A stretch of 64,000 bases of DNA from Vibrio agarilyticus (GCF_012641465.1 NZ_JABAIK010000014.1:1-64000); one strand, 5' to 3'. Counted from the first letter of the stretch, positions 29,173-37,129 are shown. The notes: generated by a model not told the origin, from the letters alone. Made by a program: numbers and translations.

Positions 29173-30315
29173 TTACTTCAATAAGCCGATTGCTGAGGTT
29201 GGCGTCTGTTTGGCTTGAGTAAATATCGATGTGGCGGATTGCTGAATGATCTGCGCTTTGGTGTGCATGGCGGCACTTTTGGCGATATCCGCATCGCGAA
29301 TTTGGCTTTTTGATGTCTGCACATTTTCATCAATGTGACCCAAGTTATTGATCGCGTGGGTGAGTCGATTTTGAAACGATCCCAATTCTGCACGGTGGGA
29401 ATCAACGTATTTGAGTGCTGCATCTGCCATGGCAATACCAAGCTGCGCGCCACCAACGGTTGAGATATCAAGGTCATTGACGCCTTTCATCTGCAATTTG
29501 TATGGGCCATTCTCGGTAAAAAAATCCCCTGATGCTTCGAGACGACTGCCAGGCTCATTGTCGTGAGCAAAAAAGAGATTCAGACGCCGATGCTCATCGA
29601 CAAAGGCCGTCATCATCGACTGTTGACCGTTAATTCGAGTAGCGATTTCTTCAATATCGTCTCCGGCTTTTAAATCAAAAGAGATAGCGAAATCACGTGT
29701 GGCATCGGATGGGTGATGGCGTTTTACCGCCATCACGCTGTCTGCTGCAAGGGTCCAATCTTCATCTTTGCCGCTGGAAATAGGGATATTGACGGTGCCG
29801 CCCATTAATAAGTTTTGCGAGCGCATATCTTTGAGGTGAAGTCGTGTGGCTTCGCCACTATTGGTGCCTATTTGAAATGACTTGGAGGCAAATTGGCCAT
29901 TGAGTAGTGGGTTGCCCGCAAATCGAGTGCTATTGGCAATACGGTTTAGCTCATCGTTAAGAGTTTTGACCTCTTCTTGCAAAGCGCTTCGATCATCATC
30001 GCTGTTCGCTCCGTTTGCGGATTGAAGCGATAATTCGCGGATTTGCTGCAAAATTTCGCTGGTTTCGCTAAGAGCCCCTTCGGCAATTTGAGCGATGGAT
30101 ATTCCATCATTGGCGTTACGAACGGCGACGTCGATACCGCGATTGTGCACGTGCAGGCGGTTGGCAATTTGTAACCCTGCCGCATCGTCTTTTGCGCTAT
30201 TGATTTTGTTACCGGAGGCGAGCTGAATTGTTGACGCGTGCAGAATGGTCGCTGACTTATCAAGGTGTCGCTGCGTATTGAGAGCGGAGACATTAGTGCG
30301 AACATTTACGGTCAT
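29173..30315 (-). CDS. orphan flagellin (Vibrio polar FlaA-F type)
   Basis: Structural subunit of the flagellar filament. The 380-aa protein has conserved D0/D1 ends: N-terminal VNVRTNVSALNTQRHL and INSAKDDAAGLQIANRL, then NANDGISIAQIAEGAL, and C-terminal RIQNRLTHAINN-like and IVQQSATSIFTQAKQTP-like segments (FQNRLTHAINN, IIQQSATSIFTQAKQ). The central variable region is the Vibrio type (SFQIGTNSGEATRLHLKDMRS). Several normally invariant positions differ (e.g. HLDKSATILHAS), so it is a diverged copy. ATG at 30315. It stands alone, without fla neighbours, chaperones or cap genes. A sigma-28 promoter lies about 140 bases upstream. Confidence 0.9.
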   Translation of the reverse strand: MTVNVRTNVSALNTQRHLDKSATILHASTIQLASGNKINSAKDDAAGLQIANRLHVHNRGIDVAVRNANDGISIAQIAEGALSETSEILQQIRELSLQSANGANSDDDRSALQEEVKTLNDELNRIANSTRFAGNPLLNGQFASKSFQIGTNSGEATRLHLKDMRSQNLLMGGTVNIPISSGKDEDWTLAADSVMAVKRHHPSDATRDFAISFDLKAGDDIEEIATRINGQQSMMTAFVDEHRRLNLFFAHDNEPGSRLEASGDFFTENGPYKLQMKGVNDLDISTVGGAQLGIAMADAALKYVDSHRAELGSFQNRLTHAINNLGHIDENVQTSKSQIRDADIAKSAAMHTKAQIIQQSATSIFTQAKQTPTSAIGLLK

Positions 30316-30451
30316 CAAACGATTCCAATGAAATACACCTAAATCACTTGAAGGTGCAGCTGTCTAACCACGCTGTCATCTCATTTAAAAGGGGGGACAA
30401 ACAAGCTGATCACGAATGGGCGTAACAATTAGCGCCCTTATAATGAAAAGG

Positions 30452-30478
30452 TTATCGCCTTGAAAGCGAAACTCTTTA
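30452..30478 (-). promoter_or_regulatory. sigma-28 (FliA) promoter for the flagellin
   Basis: Reading the minus strand: TAAA (30478-30475), a 15-base spacer, then GGCGATAA (30459-30452). The FliA consensus is TAAA-N15-GCCGATAA, so only one base differs and the spacing is exact. Transcription would start near 30445, leaving a leader of about 130 nt before the flagellin ATG at 30315. Confidence 0.85.
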
Positions 30479-30562
30479 GTGATTTCTGACCGTTTGGTGT
30501 GAGGTGGTTTTGTAACCAGATCATAGCTGGCGCAATAAATCAGGTTAAGAGAGCCTTAAAAG

Positions 30563-30588
30563 AAAAGCCCCATAGCGTCGGGGCTTGA
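30563..30588 (-). terminator. terminator, probably the original yicC terminator
   Basis: On the minus strand AAGCCCC...GGGGCTTTTCT forms a stem with a short T-tract. It is 16 bases beyond the displaced yicC 3' end (30604-30630). A similar GCCCC/GGGGC hairpin follows the real yicC at 34203-34229. Confidence 0.6.
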
Positions 30589-30603
30589 ATGGTCTTTCTT
30601 GCA

Positions 30604-30630
30604 GAAACCTTATTCTATATTCTGAATTTG
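30604..30630. repeat. attL-like copy of the yicC 3' end
   Basis: 27 bases that match the last codons of yicC and the bases just after its stop, with a single A/G difference that is silent (still reads QIQNIE-stop on the minus strand). The matching copy at 34259-34285 is the true gene end. The pair brackets 3.65 kb of foreign-looking DNA, as expected after site-specific integration into the 3' end of yicC. Confidence 0.88.
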
Positions 30631-30938
30631 AAAATGGTTTTTGAGTTTTAATTTAATTAAAACATTAGGTTAAATTTATTATTTTGTTTGAAACTGATTC
30701 TTGTCACCAGCTGGCTAGTGCCAATGAAGCAGTGGCTTAAAAGTTGATGTCGTTGGCACTAACGATTTTTGGTTATGATAATATGGTGTTGATCTTTTAC
30801 GAGCTTCGAACTTTGTAATCGTCGATGTTCTCGACTCGATTTTGGGTCAAATTTTATTCATTACACCTAAATGATATATCGATAATGGATCTTAGAATGC
30901 CAAATTCGATTAATTTAACCCCGTAGTAAGATTGAGCT

Positions 30939-31724
30939 ATGACAATAAACATTGAGAAGGTGCGCCATGGTGACACGGATGCCATGTACACCATTATTGT
31001 GATTAATGGATTTTTATCAGAGAAAACGATCGATGTTAAAGATTGGCTCAACGTACTAAATGAAAGGTACAAGTCTGAGACAGTGCTCCATTGCCAGTGG
31101 CCGGCTAGCCAGGCTAGTAAACTGCTTTTTAAAACAGTAGGCTCCGGAACATTAACCCAAACGGCAGTCCGCTCTGTTGCAAAGAAAAGTATCATGAGGA
31201 TGAGTTTAAGTGTAGGTAGCACGCTCAATCCCTACCTGAAATTAGGAACCGTGGCATACGCGGGCGTTACGCTTGGCTCTGGCGTTTACGAATTTCGAAA
31301 AGCCATGAAAAATGCAAAACTGGCGGGCGAACAGTTAGCCACTTATCTCGACAGTCAGAAGGGGAACTTTATCCTAATGGGGCATTCATTAGGTGCAAGG
31401 GTGATCTTCCACTGCTTGGAAAATCTGCAAACCAGAAACAGGGTAAGAATGGCTATGCTTTTCGGAGGAGCGGTAGGAAAAGAAAATGCATGGGAAAAGT
31501 TATTCCAAATACACCCCCAGTTGAAAATCTATAATTACCATTCCAGTAGAGATTACGTCTTAAAAACTCTCTATCCGGTCGGCACATTCAAAGCGGACAG
31601 CCCTATAGGCTTACACCCTATTGTGTGCAAGCGTAGTGGGTGTGTGTATAACGTCGATTTAACGGACGTTGTATCCGGTCATATGGAGTATAAAAAATCA
31701 GGAATAGGTCAACATATCATCTGA
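30939..31724 (+). CDS. DUF726-like alpha/beta hydrolase in the island
   Basis: Predicted serine hydrolase, substrate unknown. The nucleophile elbow is GHSLGARV with Ser150; candidate acid Asp205 (HSSRDYVL) and His248 (VSGHMEY) complete a triad. The N-terminal beta strand and oxyanion loop are TIIVINGFLSE. A hydrophobic stretch at about 85-115 (RMSLSVGSTLNPYLKLGTVAYAG in parts) could contact membrane. The pattern resembles the DUF726/TMCO4 family. 261 aa, no signal peptide. It is the only island gene on the plus strand. The 30631-30938 leader is AT-rich and includes a TATGATAATATGG stretch that could be a promoter. Family call is from motif memory. Confidence 0.7.
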   Translation: MTINIEKVRHGDTDAMYTIIVINGFLSEKTIDVKDWLNVLNERYKSETVLHCQWPASQASKLLFKTVGSGTLTQTAVRSVAKKSIMRMSLSVGSTLNPYLKLGTVAYAGVTLGSGVYEFRKAMKNAKLAGEQLATYLDSQKGNFILMGHSLGARVIFHCLENLQTRNRVRMAMLFGGAVGKENAWEKLFQIHPQLKIYNYHSSRDYVLKTLYPVGTFKADSPIGLHPIVCKRSGCVYNVDLTDVVSGHMEYKKSGIGQHII

Positions 31725-31843
31725 TAGTAATCTAGTTCCATAAGCGTCAACGACCATCAGCTCGCTCACAATTTTCTTAGCCAAATACCAATTTCCTGAT
31801 TCCTGAAAGATCAACGCGAGCCAGCGTGCAGTACGGAATCTTA

Positions 31844-32310
31844 GAGCCTATCCCGATAGGTTTTTATTCCAAACTATGAGGCTACAAGCTAAGTGCAACA
31901 TAGCTTCATAGTTTTCTATTTTCTTTTCCCATCTCACCAGAATTCGTCTGTGACGATTTAACCAACTATGCGAGCGTTCAACTACCCAACGACGAGCTTT
32001 TTTCTCTACTGAGTTTTCAAGCTCTATTTTTTCTTCTCCACGAGAACGAACATGAGGGATGAAGTGTCGATCCATTAATGAGATTCTTAAGCCTTGAGAA
32101 TCATAACCTTTATCCAAACATAGGTTTAACGGTAGATTTTTTATTCCTGTCTGACAATTATCTACGGTATCAAGTGCCAGTTTAATGTCATGCACATTTG
32201 CTTCTGTAATGACGATGACCAAGGGAAGTCCATTAGTGTCTGTCAGCAGGCTTCGTTTTACTCATTGCTTGCTCCTGTCGGTTGGGTTCCATCCTGTTTT
32301 TTTGAGCCTG
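31844..32310 (-). pseudogene. decayed IS5-family (IS427-like) transposase
   Basis: The C-terminal part of a DDE transposase is readable from 32222 down to 31848, with KGYDSQGLR and the conserved end RRWVVERSHSWLNRHRRILV. Upstream in the same frame the family motif NPTDRSKQ is followed by a TGA stop, then VKRSLLTDTNG, so the frame is broken where a Trp is expected. The N-terminal half (orfA) is missing. The left edge GAGCCTATCCCGATAGG at 31844-31860 looks like an inverted-repeat end; a matching right end was not found. Non-functional remnant. Confidence 0.8.
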
Positions 32311-32347
32311 AAAGGGGTGTCCTTACTGTAGTAGTACGGTGATAGGA

Positions 32348-32935
32348 TTACCCTGTTTTATGCTTCTTCACTATGATATTTAACCACCTCTCATCACGCT
32401 CTGGGCGAGCATCTTCGGTTGTCCACATCTCCACCAGCTTTAGATTTGGCATATGGCTTAGGGTAAGCTCGATAGCTTTTTCATCCATATCGTTAAATGT
32501 TCGCCCATCCTTAACTCGCTCAGTATTGCCATACTTGAAAGATAAATACCACACGCCACCAGCCTTGAGAGATGCGGCTAGTTTGGTAAATACGCCGAGT
32601 AGCCCAGAGCGGGGAACGTGTAAAAGTGATGCGCATGCCCAGATTGCATCGTATTTTTCAGTAGCATTAATCTCTTGAAAGGTTTTGTGCTGGACATCAA
32701 TCCCAGTATAGCTGGTGGCATGTTTGACCATCTCTTTTGATGCATCAATCGCTTCCACTTTGAAACCCATGCTTAAGAATGCTTTAGTGTCACGACCAGA
32801 GCCGCACCCTGCATCAAGAATTAGCGCTTGTTTTGGCAGTAATTTAACGAAAGGGGCGTACAATGAGTCCATAGCTACATTGAGCGTGCCATTAACAAAG
32901 TTTTGTGCGTTTTGGTTGTAGTATTCGATAGTCAT
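32348..32935 (-). CDS. class I SAM-dependent methyltransferase (island)
   Basis: 195-aa methyltransferase fold protein. SAM-binding motif I is ILDAGCGSGRDT at about 39-50, the acidic end of strand 2 is VEAIDAS at 60-66, and motif IV region is YDAIWACASLLHV at 95-107. The DPPY/NPPY tetrad of DNA adenine or N4-cytosine methyltransferases and the PC motif of C5 enzymes are absent, so it is closer to TehB-like small-molecule, RNA or protein methyltransferases. ATG at 32935 overlaps the stop of the upstream HNH gene by one base (TAATG), so the two are translationally coupled. Ends in a lysine-rich tail KKHKTG. Confidence 0.85.
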   Translation of the reverse strand: MTIEYYNQNAQNFVNGTLNVAMDSLYAPFVKLLPKQALILDAGCGSGRDTKAFLSMGFKVEAIDASKEMVKHATSYTGIDVQHKTFQEINATEKYDAIWACASLLHVPRSGLLGVFTKLAASLKAGGVWYLSFKYGNTERVKDGRTFNDMDEKAIELTLSHMPNLKLVEMWTTEDARPERDERWLNIIVKKHKTG

Positions 32936-33948
32936 TAGAAAGTGATAATCCCGCGTACTTCTGGTTGCCATTCTTGAATAAGCATTTGTTTAGCCGCATT
33001 GTACTGCGATTGAAGAAATGAGCTACGCTGCTGTTCGCTCTTGCCTGTTTGCTGAATAAGAGTTTCGCGTAACGGTAAATGGCTGTTAATAAAATACTCG
33101 TTTCGTTTGTGTAATCGACGTAGCAGCTCGATAGAAGGTACTTTAGCAAATTTACCGTTTTCACCACGATTGCAGTCCTTACAAGCCAGTACGAGATTCC
33201 AGACGCCATTTACGTTATTAAAGTTATCTTTCGCACTCCAAGGCAGGAAGTGATCCACATCTGCTAGATTCGCCGCACCTTTATCAATACTAATCTCCTC
33301 GAAGCAATAGAAGCAGCGACCCTTTTGATAGCCATTTAGGCTGTCTCTACAGCTTGTAATGTTTACTCGTCTTTCTTTATCTGAGGTAAAGAGTGTTTTT
33401 AATTCAGGGTCATATTCCACTGCGATAAGGCTTCGAGCGACACCCATTCGCCAACCTTGCTCAACCAATCGCCAGCGAGCCTCGGTTTCATGTTTGAAGT
33501 TTTGGAACTGAGGGCTTTCAGTAAGCTGAAAGAAATTATCGGTTAGTCGAATGCCTTTGTTTTGCTTGCGCTCGTCAAGAAAGAAACGATTAACGATCTC
33601 TCCACCATTTACGTTGTGAAAAGCATCAATCACGTTGTTAAAACCAAGTTTTACTGTCGTACCAATAAGCGTATCGTCATCGATTTGCCCTTGGTTATGA
33701 GCAATACAAGCTTCGATGAACTTACTCGATTTGGATGTGATCTGCTTTGGTGAGTGCTCTAAATGCTCACAGAGGTGCTTACTGAATGGAATGGCAAGTT
33801 GCTCTAACGTGATTAAGTCATTTGATTGCGCGTGCAAATCGATGAGGGAATGAGCTAGAGCAAATTTGTATGAAGCTACGTTTTTGCCAAATAAGATAAC
33901 GGCTCTCCAACAGTTATCATTCGTGGGTTCTACTTCATAAAAATCCAT
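32935..33948 (-). CDS. HNH endonuclease-domain protein (island)
   Basis: 337-aa protein with a C-terminal HNH nuclease fold: zinc ligands C212/C215 (CFYC) and C256/C259 (CKDC), the catalytic DH at 232-233 (VDHFLPW), N251 (GVWNLVLA) and N260 (CNRGENGKF). The first 200 residues are helical with no recognised domain and may be a sensor or specificity part. Residues 270-337 are charged. It is first in a two-gene unit with the overlapping methyltransferase. A nuclease fused to an unknown N-terminal region beside a methyltransferase in an integration hot spot suggests a phage or plasmid defence role (inference). Confidence 0.85.
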   Translation of the reverse strand: MDFYEVEPTNDNCWRAVILFGKNVASYKFALAHSLIDLHAQSNDLITLEQLAIPFSKHLCEHLEHSPKQITSKSSKFIEACIAHNQGQIDDDTLIGTTVKLGFNNVIDAFHNVNGGEIVNRFFLDERKQNKGIRLTDNFFQLTESPQFQNFKHETEARWRLVEQGWRMGVARSLIAVEYDPELKTLFTSDKERRVNITSCRDSLNGYQKGRCFYCFEEISIDKGAANLADVDHFLPWSAKDNFNNVNGVWNLVLACKDCNRGENGKFAKVPSIELLRRLHKRNEYFINSHLPLRETLIQQTGKSEQQRSSFLQSQYNAAKQMLIQEWQPEVRGIITF

Positions 33949-34029
33949 ATTTTATCCATCTGAACATCAATTGATTGAGAGTGGTTAAAATAACAGAAAA
34001 ATGACACTTTGCCTTTTAACACTAGCCCA

Positions 34030-34158
34030 TTATGAAAACGTGTAACTTTGGGATTTCTCCCATTTTTTTACGAGATTTCGAAATTCTCTGCCCATGAGAT
34101 CTTTTTTCCTTAACCACTCACGATAATAAGCCTCCTGAGTCACCACCCTTGTCACCAT
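34030..34158 (-). CDS. possible small protein (42 aa) near attR
   Basis: Reading frame from ATG at 34158 to TAA at 34030: begins MVTRVVTQEAYYREW and ends KKWEKSQSYTFS. It is strongly basic and amphipathic (REWLRKKDLMGREFRNLVKK). No clear ribosome site precedes the ATG; internal ATG and GTG codons exist. It could be a real small gene, for example a recombination directionality factor or regulator, or the remnant of a longer island protein. No family is recognised. Confidence 0.3.
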   Translation of the reverse strand: MVTRVVTQEAYYREWLRKKDLMGREFRNLVKKWEKSQSYTFS

Positions 34159-34202
34159 TTAGGGTGATACTACAGGAAACAAACTAGAACGCCATAAACA
34201 AA

Positions 34203-34229
34203 AAAAGCCCCATAAAACGGGGCTTTAAG
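34203..34229 (-). terminator. terminator after yicC
   Basis: On the minus strand AAAGCCCC...GGGGCTTTTTTT forms a GC-rich stem and T-run, 35 bases past the yicC stop codon. Confidence 0.82.
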
Positions 34230-34258
34230 TGTTTGTTGTGAGCAGTGAGGAACGGTAT

Positions 34259-34285
34259 GAAACCTTATTCTATGTTCTGAATTTG
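34259..34285. repeat. attR-like site: true 3' end of yicC
   Basis: 27 bases spanning the last yicC codons and stop, duplicated at 30604-30630 with one silent difference. yicC stays intact because the incoming island restores its 3' end. Confidence 0.88.
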
Positions 34286-35131
34286 TTCACGCATCTGCTC
34301 AATCAGCACTTTAAGCTCAACGCCAGAAGCGGTGATGTCGGTGCTGATGGATTTCGATGCTAACGTGTTAGATTCACGGTTGAATTCTTGCATCATGAAA
34401 TCAAGACGGCGGCCGACCGCGCCACCTTTACGCAAAATATTGTTGGTCTCTTTGACGTGAGAGTCGAGGCGGTCAAGCTCTTCAGCCACATCGGACTTTT
34501 GCGCCAATAAAATCAACTCTTGTTCAACGCGCGCAGGATCTAATTCCACTTGCGCATCGGCAAATTTACTCAGCAAGCGCTCGCGCTGCCACTCAAGAAT
34601 TTCAGGCATACGCGCGCGTACTTTGACCACTTCTGCGGTAATTGCATCAAGACGCTGCTGGATCAGCGATTTCATGTTATCGCCTTCACGGCCACGCGCT
34701 TCAATGAAATCTGTCAAGGTATCATCGAACGCATTCAGTAGAGCGTGATTAAGCGCATCCATATCTTGCTCTGGTGTTTCCATTACACCAGGCCACTGCA
34801 TCACTTGGAAAGGGTTAATGCGGCTTAGCTCGCCTGTCATGTGCATGACTTGTTCTGCGGCTTTAATCACTTGCGCCGCCAAGCCTTCATTAATGCTCAG
34901 TTCACCGCGAGCGGCTGGATTGGCCTCAAAACGTAGGCTGCATTCAACTTTACCGCGCGCCAAACGTTGGCGAAAACGCTCACGCAAAACAGGCTCAAGC
35001 GCACGAAATTGCTCTGGCATGCGAAAGTAAGTCTCAAGGTAGCGTTGGTTAACGGAGCGGATCTCCCAAACGGCGCTGCCCCAGTCGCCTTTGACTTCTT
35101 TGCGCGCGTACGCGGTCATGCTGTAAATCAT
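34265..35131 (-). CDS. yicC: YicC-family endoribonuclease
   Basis: Conserved protein; the E. coli homologue has been described as an endoribonuclease acting on small RNAs. The 288-aa sequence shows the family N-terminus MIYSMTAYARKEV and RSVNQRYLE, and the C-terminal DUF1732 part GRRLDFMMQEFNRESNTL in full. Divergent from rph as in E. coli and V. cholerae. The 3' end is the integration site of the 3.65-kb island. The start ATG follows AACATCACAGGA. Confidence 0.94.
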   Translation of the reverse strand: MIYSMTAYARKEVKGDWGSAVWEIRSVNQRYLETYFRMPEQFRALEPVLRERFRQRLARGKVECSLRFEANPAARGELSINEGLAAQVIKAAEQVMHMTGELSRINPFQVMQWPGVMETPEQDMDALNHALLNAFDDTLTDFIEARGREGDNMKSLIQQRLDAITAEVVKVRARMPEILEWQRERLLSKFADAQVELDPARVEQELILLAQKSDVAEELDRLDSHVKETNNILRKGGAVGRRLDFMMQEFNRESNTLASKSISTDITASGVELKVLIEQMREQIQNIE

Positions 35132-35195
35132 GCTATGTTCCTGTGATGTTTAAGCGGCGAGGATGCGCGCTTAAGAGTGAATGCCGATGCCCGAA

Positions 35196-35242
35196 GACTT
35201 TGCTCGTTTGCCACCGAGTTATCCGCCAAATTGTTTGGGTAG
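35196..35242. repeat. ERIC half-repeat relic
   Basis: GACTTTGCTCGTTTGCCACC and AAATTGTTTGGGTA match the right half of the ERIC-like repeats of this window. The left half is missing. It lies in the yicC promoter region. Confidence 0.6.
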
Positions 35243-35342
35243 GGAGGTTCACATGGCAACGGACTAAAAACGTTCGGCTATACTAGCATAATTCAATCTA
35301 AGGCATATCGCCCAATCACAGGGATGTCACTACTTCCTTTGA

Positions 35343-35462
35343 TATACCCTTTCCACCTAAAGCTGCAGGGGTGTTGGCTGGCTCTCACAAACCTTATCAC
35401 ATAGCTCGTCTATGCTCAGAGGCTTTGTTTGCCAACCTGCAACTCCAAGTTGTTTGGGTATA
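35343..35462. repeat. ERIC-like repeat upstream of rph
   Basis: 120-bp palindromic repeat from TATACCCTTTCCACCTAAAG to CTCCAAGTTGTTTGGGTATA. About 7 bases are missing compared with the 127-bp copies, in the TTTGTTTGCC region. It lies 86 bases before the rph start, so promoter elements of rph must lie within or after it. Confidence 0.9.
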
Positions 35463-35548
35463 AGAGAGCGAGCGCTCTGGCACCAAAACAACAATTCTTA
35501 TATAATCTTGCGCCAACCAAACGTTTCCCCTGCTAAAGGTAGCCATTT

Positions 35549-36265
35549 ATGCGTCCAAACAATCGCGCTGCGGATCAAGTGCGCCCAATCAAAATGACTC
35601 GTCACTATACTGCTTATGCTGAAGGTTCAGTGTTGGTGGAGTTTGGCAATACAAAAGTGCTTTGTAACGCCACTGTCGAGGAGAGCGTGCCGCGCTGGAT
35701 GAAAGGACAGGGCAAAGGCTGGGTGACGGCAGAATACAGCATGCTGCCACGTGCAACGCATTCGCGTACGCGTCGTGAGGTGACCAATGGCAAACAAGGT
35801 GGTCGCACGATGGAAATTCAACGTTTGATCGCTCGTAGCTTACGTGCTGTGGTGGATTTGCAAGCCATGGGTGAATTTATGATCACCGTGGATTGCGATG
35901 TGATTCAAGCCGACGGTGGTACGCGTACCGCATCGATTAGTGGTGCTAGCGTGGCATTGGCGGATGCATTCCAATACTTAATCGACAACGGTAAGTTGAA
36001 AAAGAACCCGATGAAAGGCCATGTTGCGGCGGTTTCTGTCGGCGTTTTGGGCGATGAAATCTTGTGTGATTTGGAATACGTTGAAGATTCTAACGCCGAT
36101 ACCGATATGAATGTGGTGATGACCGAAGATGGCCGCATGATCGAAATCCAAGGCACGGCTGAGGGTGAGCCTTTCACTCACGAGCAACTGATGGCGTTGT
36201 TGGATTGCGCGAAAACCGGTATTAACGAGATTGTCGCGGCGCAGAAGGCGTCGCTAGAAAATTAA
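35549..36265 (+). CDS. rph: ribonuclease PH
   Basis: Phosphorolytic 3'-5' exoribonuclease that trims tRNA 3' ends. The start [20 protein letters not shown] and the internal [17 protein letters not shown] and RSLRAVVDL are family hallmarks, as is [16 protein letters not shown], with the catalytic Asp residues. At 238 aa it matches the full-length family and is not the frameshifted form of E. coli K-12. It is the upstream partner of pyrE; coupling of its translation to the attenuator hairpin probably controls pyrE. Confidence 0.96.
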   Translation: MRPNNRAADQVRPIKMTRHYTAYAEGSVLVEFGNTKVLCNATVEESVPRWMKGQGKGWVTAEYSMLPRATHSRTRREVTNGKQGGRTMEIQRLIARSLRAVVDLQAMGEFMITVDCDVIQADGGTRTASISGASVALADAFQYLIDNGKLKKNPMKGHVAAVSVGVLGDEILCDLEYVEDSNADTDMNVVMTEDGRMIEIQGTAEGEPFTHEQLMALLDCAKTGINEIVAAQKASLEN

Positions 36266-36272
36266 TTTTTTG

Positions 36273-36304
36273 AATAGCTCCTACGATGTAGGGGCTATTT
36301 TTTT
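36273..36304 (+). promoter_or_regulatory. attenuator-type terminator between rph and pyrE
   Basis: AATAGCTCCTAC and GTAGGGGCTATT form a GC-containing stem followed by seven T, beginning 8 bases after the rph stop. In E. coli pyrE is controlled by UTP-sensitive attenuation here: a ribosome close behind polymerase in rph prevents the hairpin. The tight spacing fits the same mechanism. Confidence 0.72.
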
Positions 36305-36430
36305 GCCTGATGAAATTTGACGGGTGGATGCGCCGCGTCATAACAGGTGCCACCTATACAGCGAAACGCTGCGAGTGCGAGCCAACGTGCGGTGTTTTGG
36401 TGTTTAGTATCATAAAAGAAGAGAGAGAAG

Positions 36431-37072
36431 ATGAAAGCGTACCAGCGTGAGTTTATTGAGTTTGCCTTAGAAAAGCAGGTATTGAAGTTTGGTGAGTTTA
36501 CTTTGAAATCTGGCCGTAAGAGTCCGTATTTCTTTAATGCTGGTCTGTTTAATACTGGCCGCGATTTGGCGCGTCTGGGGCGTTTCTATGCGGCGGCGCT
36601 GGCCGACTCTGGTATCGCGTTTGATGTGTTATTTGGCCCCGCTTACAAAGGGATCCCAATCGCAACCACCACCGCAGTCGCACTGGCTGATCATCATGAG
36701 ATTGATACCCCTTACTGCTTTAACCGTAAAGAAGCCAAAGATCATGGCGAAGGTGGCAACCTTGTTGGAAGCGCGTTGGAAGGGCGCATCATGCTGGTGG
36801 ACGATGTGATCACCGCTGGCACCGCAATTCGTGAATCGATGGAAATTATTCAAGCCAATGGCGCAGATTTAGCGGGTGTGCTGGTGGCCATTGACCGTCA
36901 GGAAAAAGGCAAAGGCGAGCTATCGGCGATTCAAGAAGTGGAACGCGATTTCGGCTGTGCGGTGATTTCGATTGTCAGTCTGGGCGATTTGATTGCCTTT
37001 TTGGAAGAGCGTGGCGACAGCGCAGAGCACCTTGCTGCGGTTAAAGCGTACCGCGCCGAGTACGGAATTTAA
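36431..37072 (+). CDS. pyrE: orotate phosphoribosyltransferase
   Basis: Converts orotate and PRPP to OMP, the fifth step of pyrimidine synthesis. The PRPP-binding motif is [16 protein letters not shown] at about 120-135, and the loop [11 protein letters not shown] carries the mobile catalytic lysines. 213 aa, as in E. coli. ATG follows AAGAGAGAGAAG. Preceded by an attenuator and followed by a strong terminator. Confidence 0.96.
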   Translation: MKAYQREFIEFALEKQVLKFGEFTLKSGRKSPYFFNAGLFNTGRDLARLGRFYAAALADSGIAFDVLFGPAYKGIPIATTTAVALADHHEIDTPYCFNRKEAKDHGEGGNLVGSALEGRIMLVDDVITAGTAIRESMEIIQANGADLAGVLVAIDRQEKGKGELSAIQEVERDFGCAVISIVSLGDLIAFLEERGDSAEHLAAVKAYRAEYGI

Positions 37073-37129
37073 TTGTCCTTTTGCTTAAAAGCCATCGCTT
37101 AGTCTTAAGCGATAGCGAGTTAACAGCCT

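Noticed and set aside
32348-33948. Classic type II restriction-modification system
   Set aside because: The methyltransferase has no DPPY/NPPY or PC motif, so a DNA-modifying partner is not supported.
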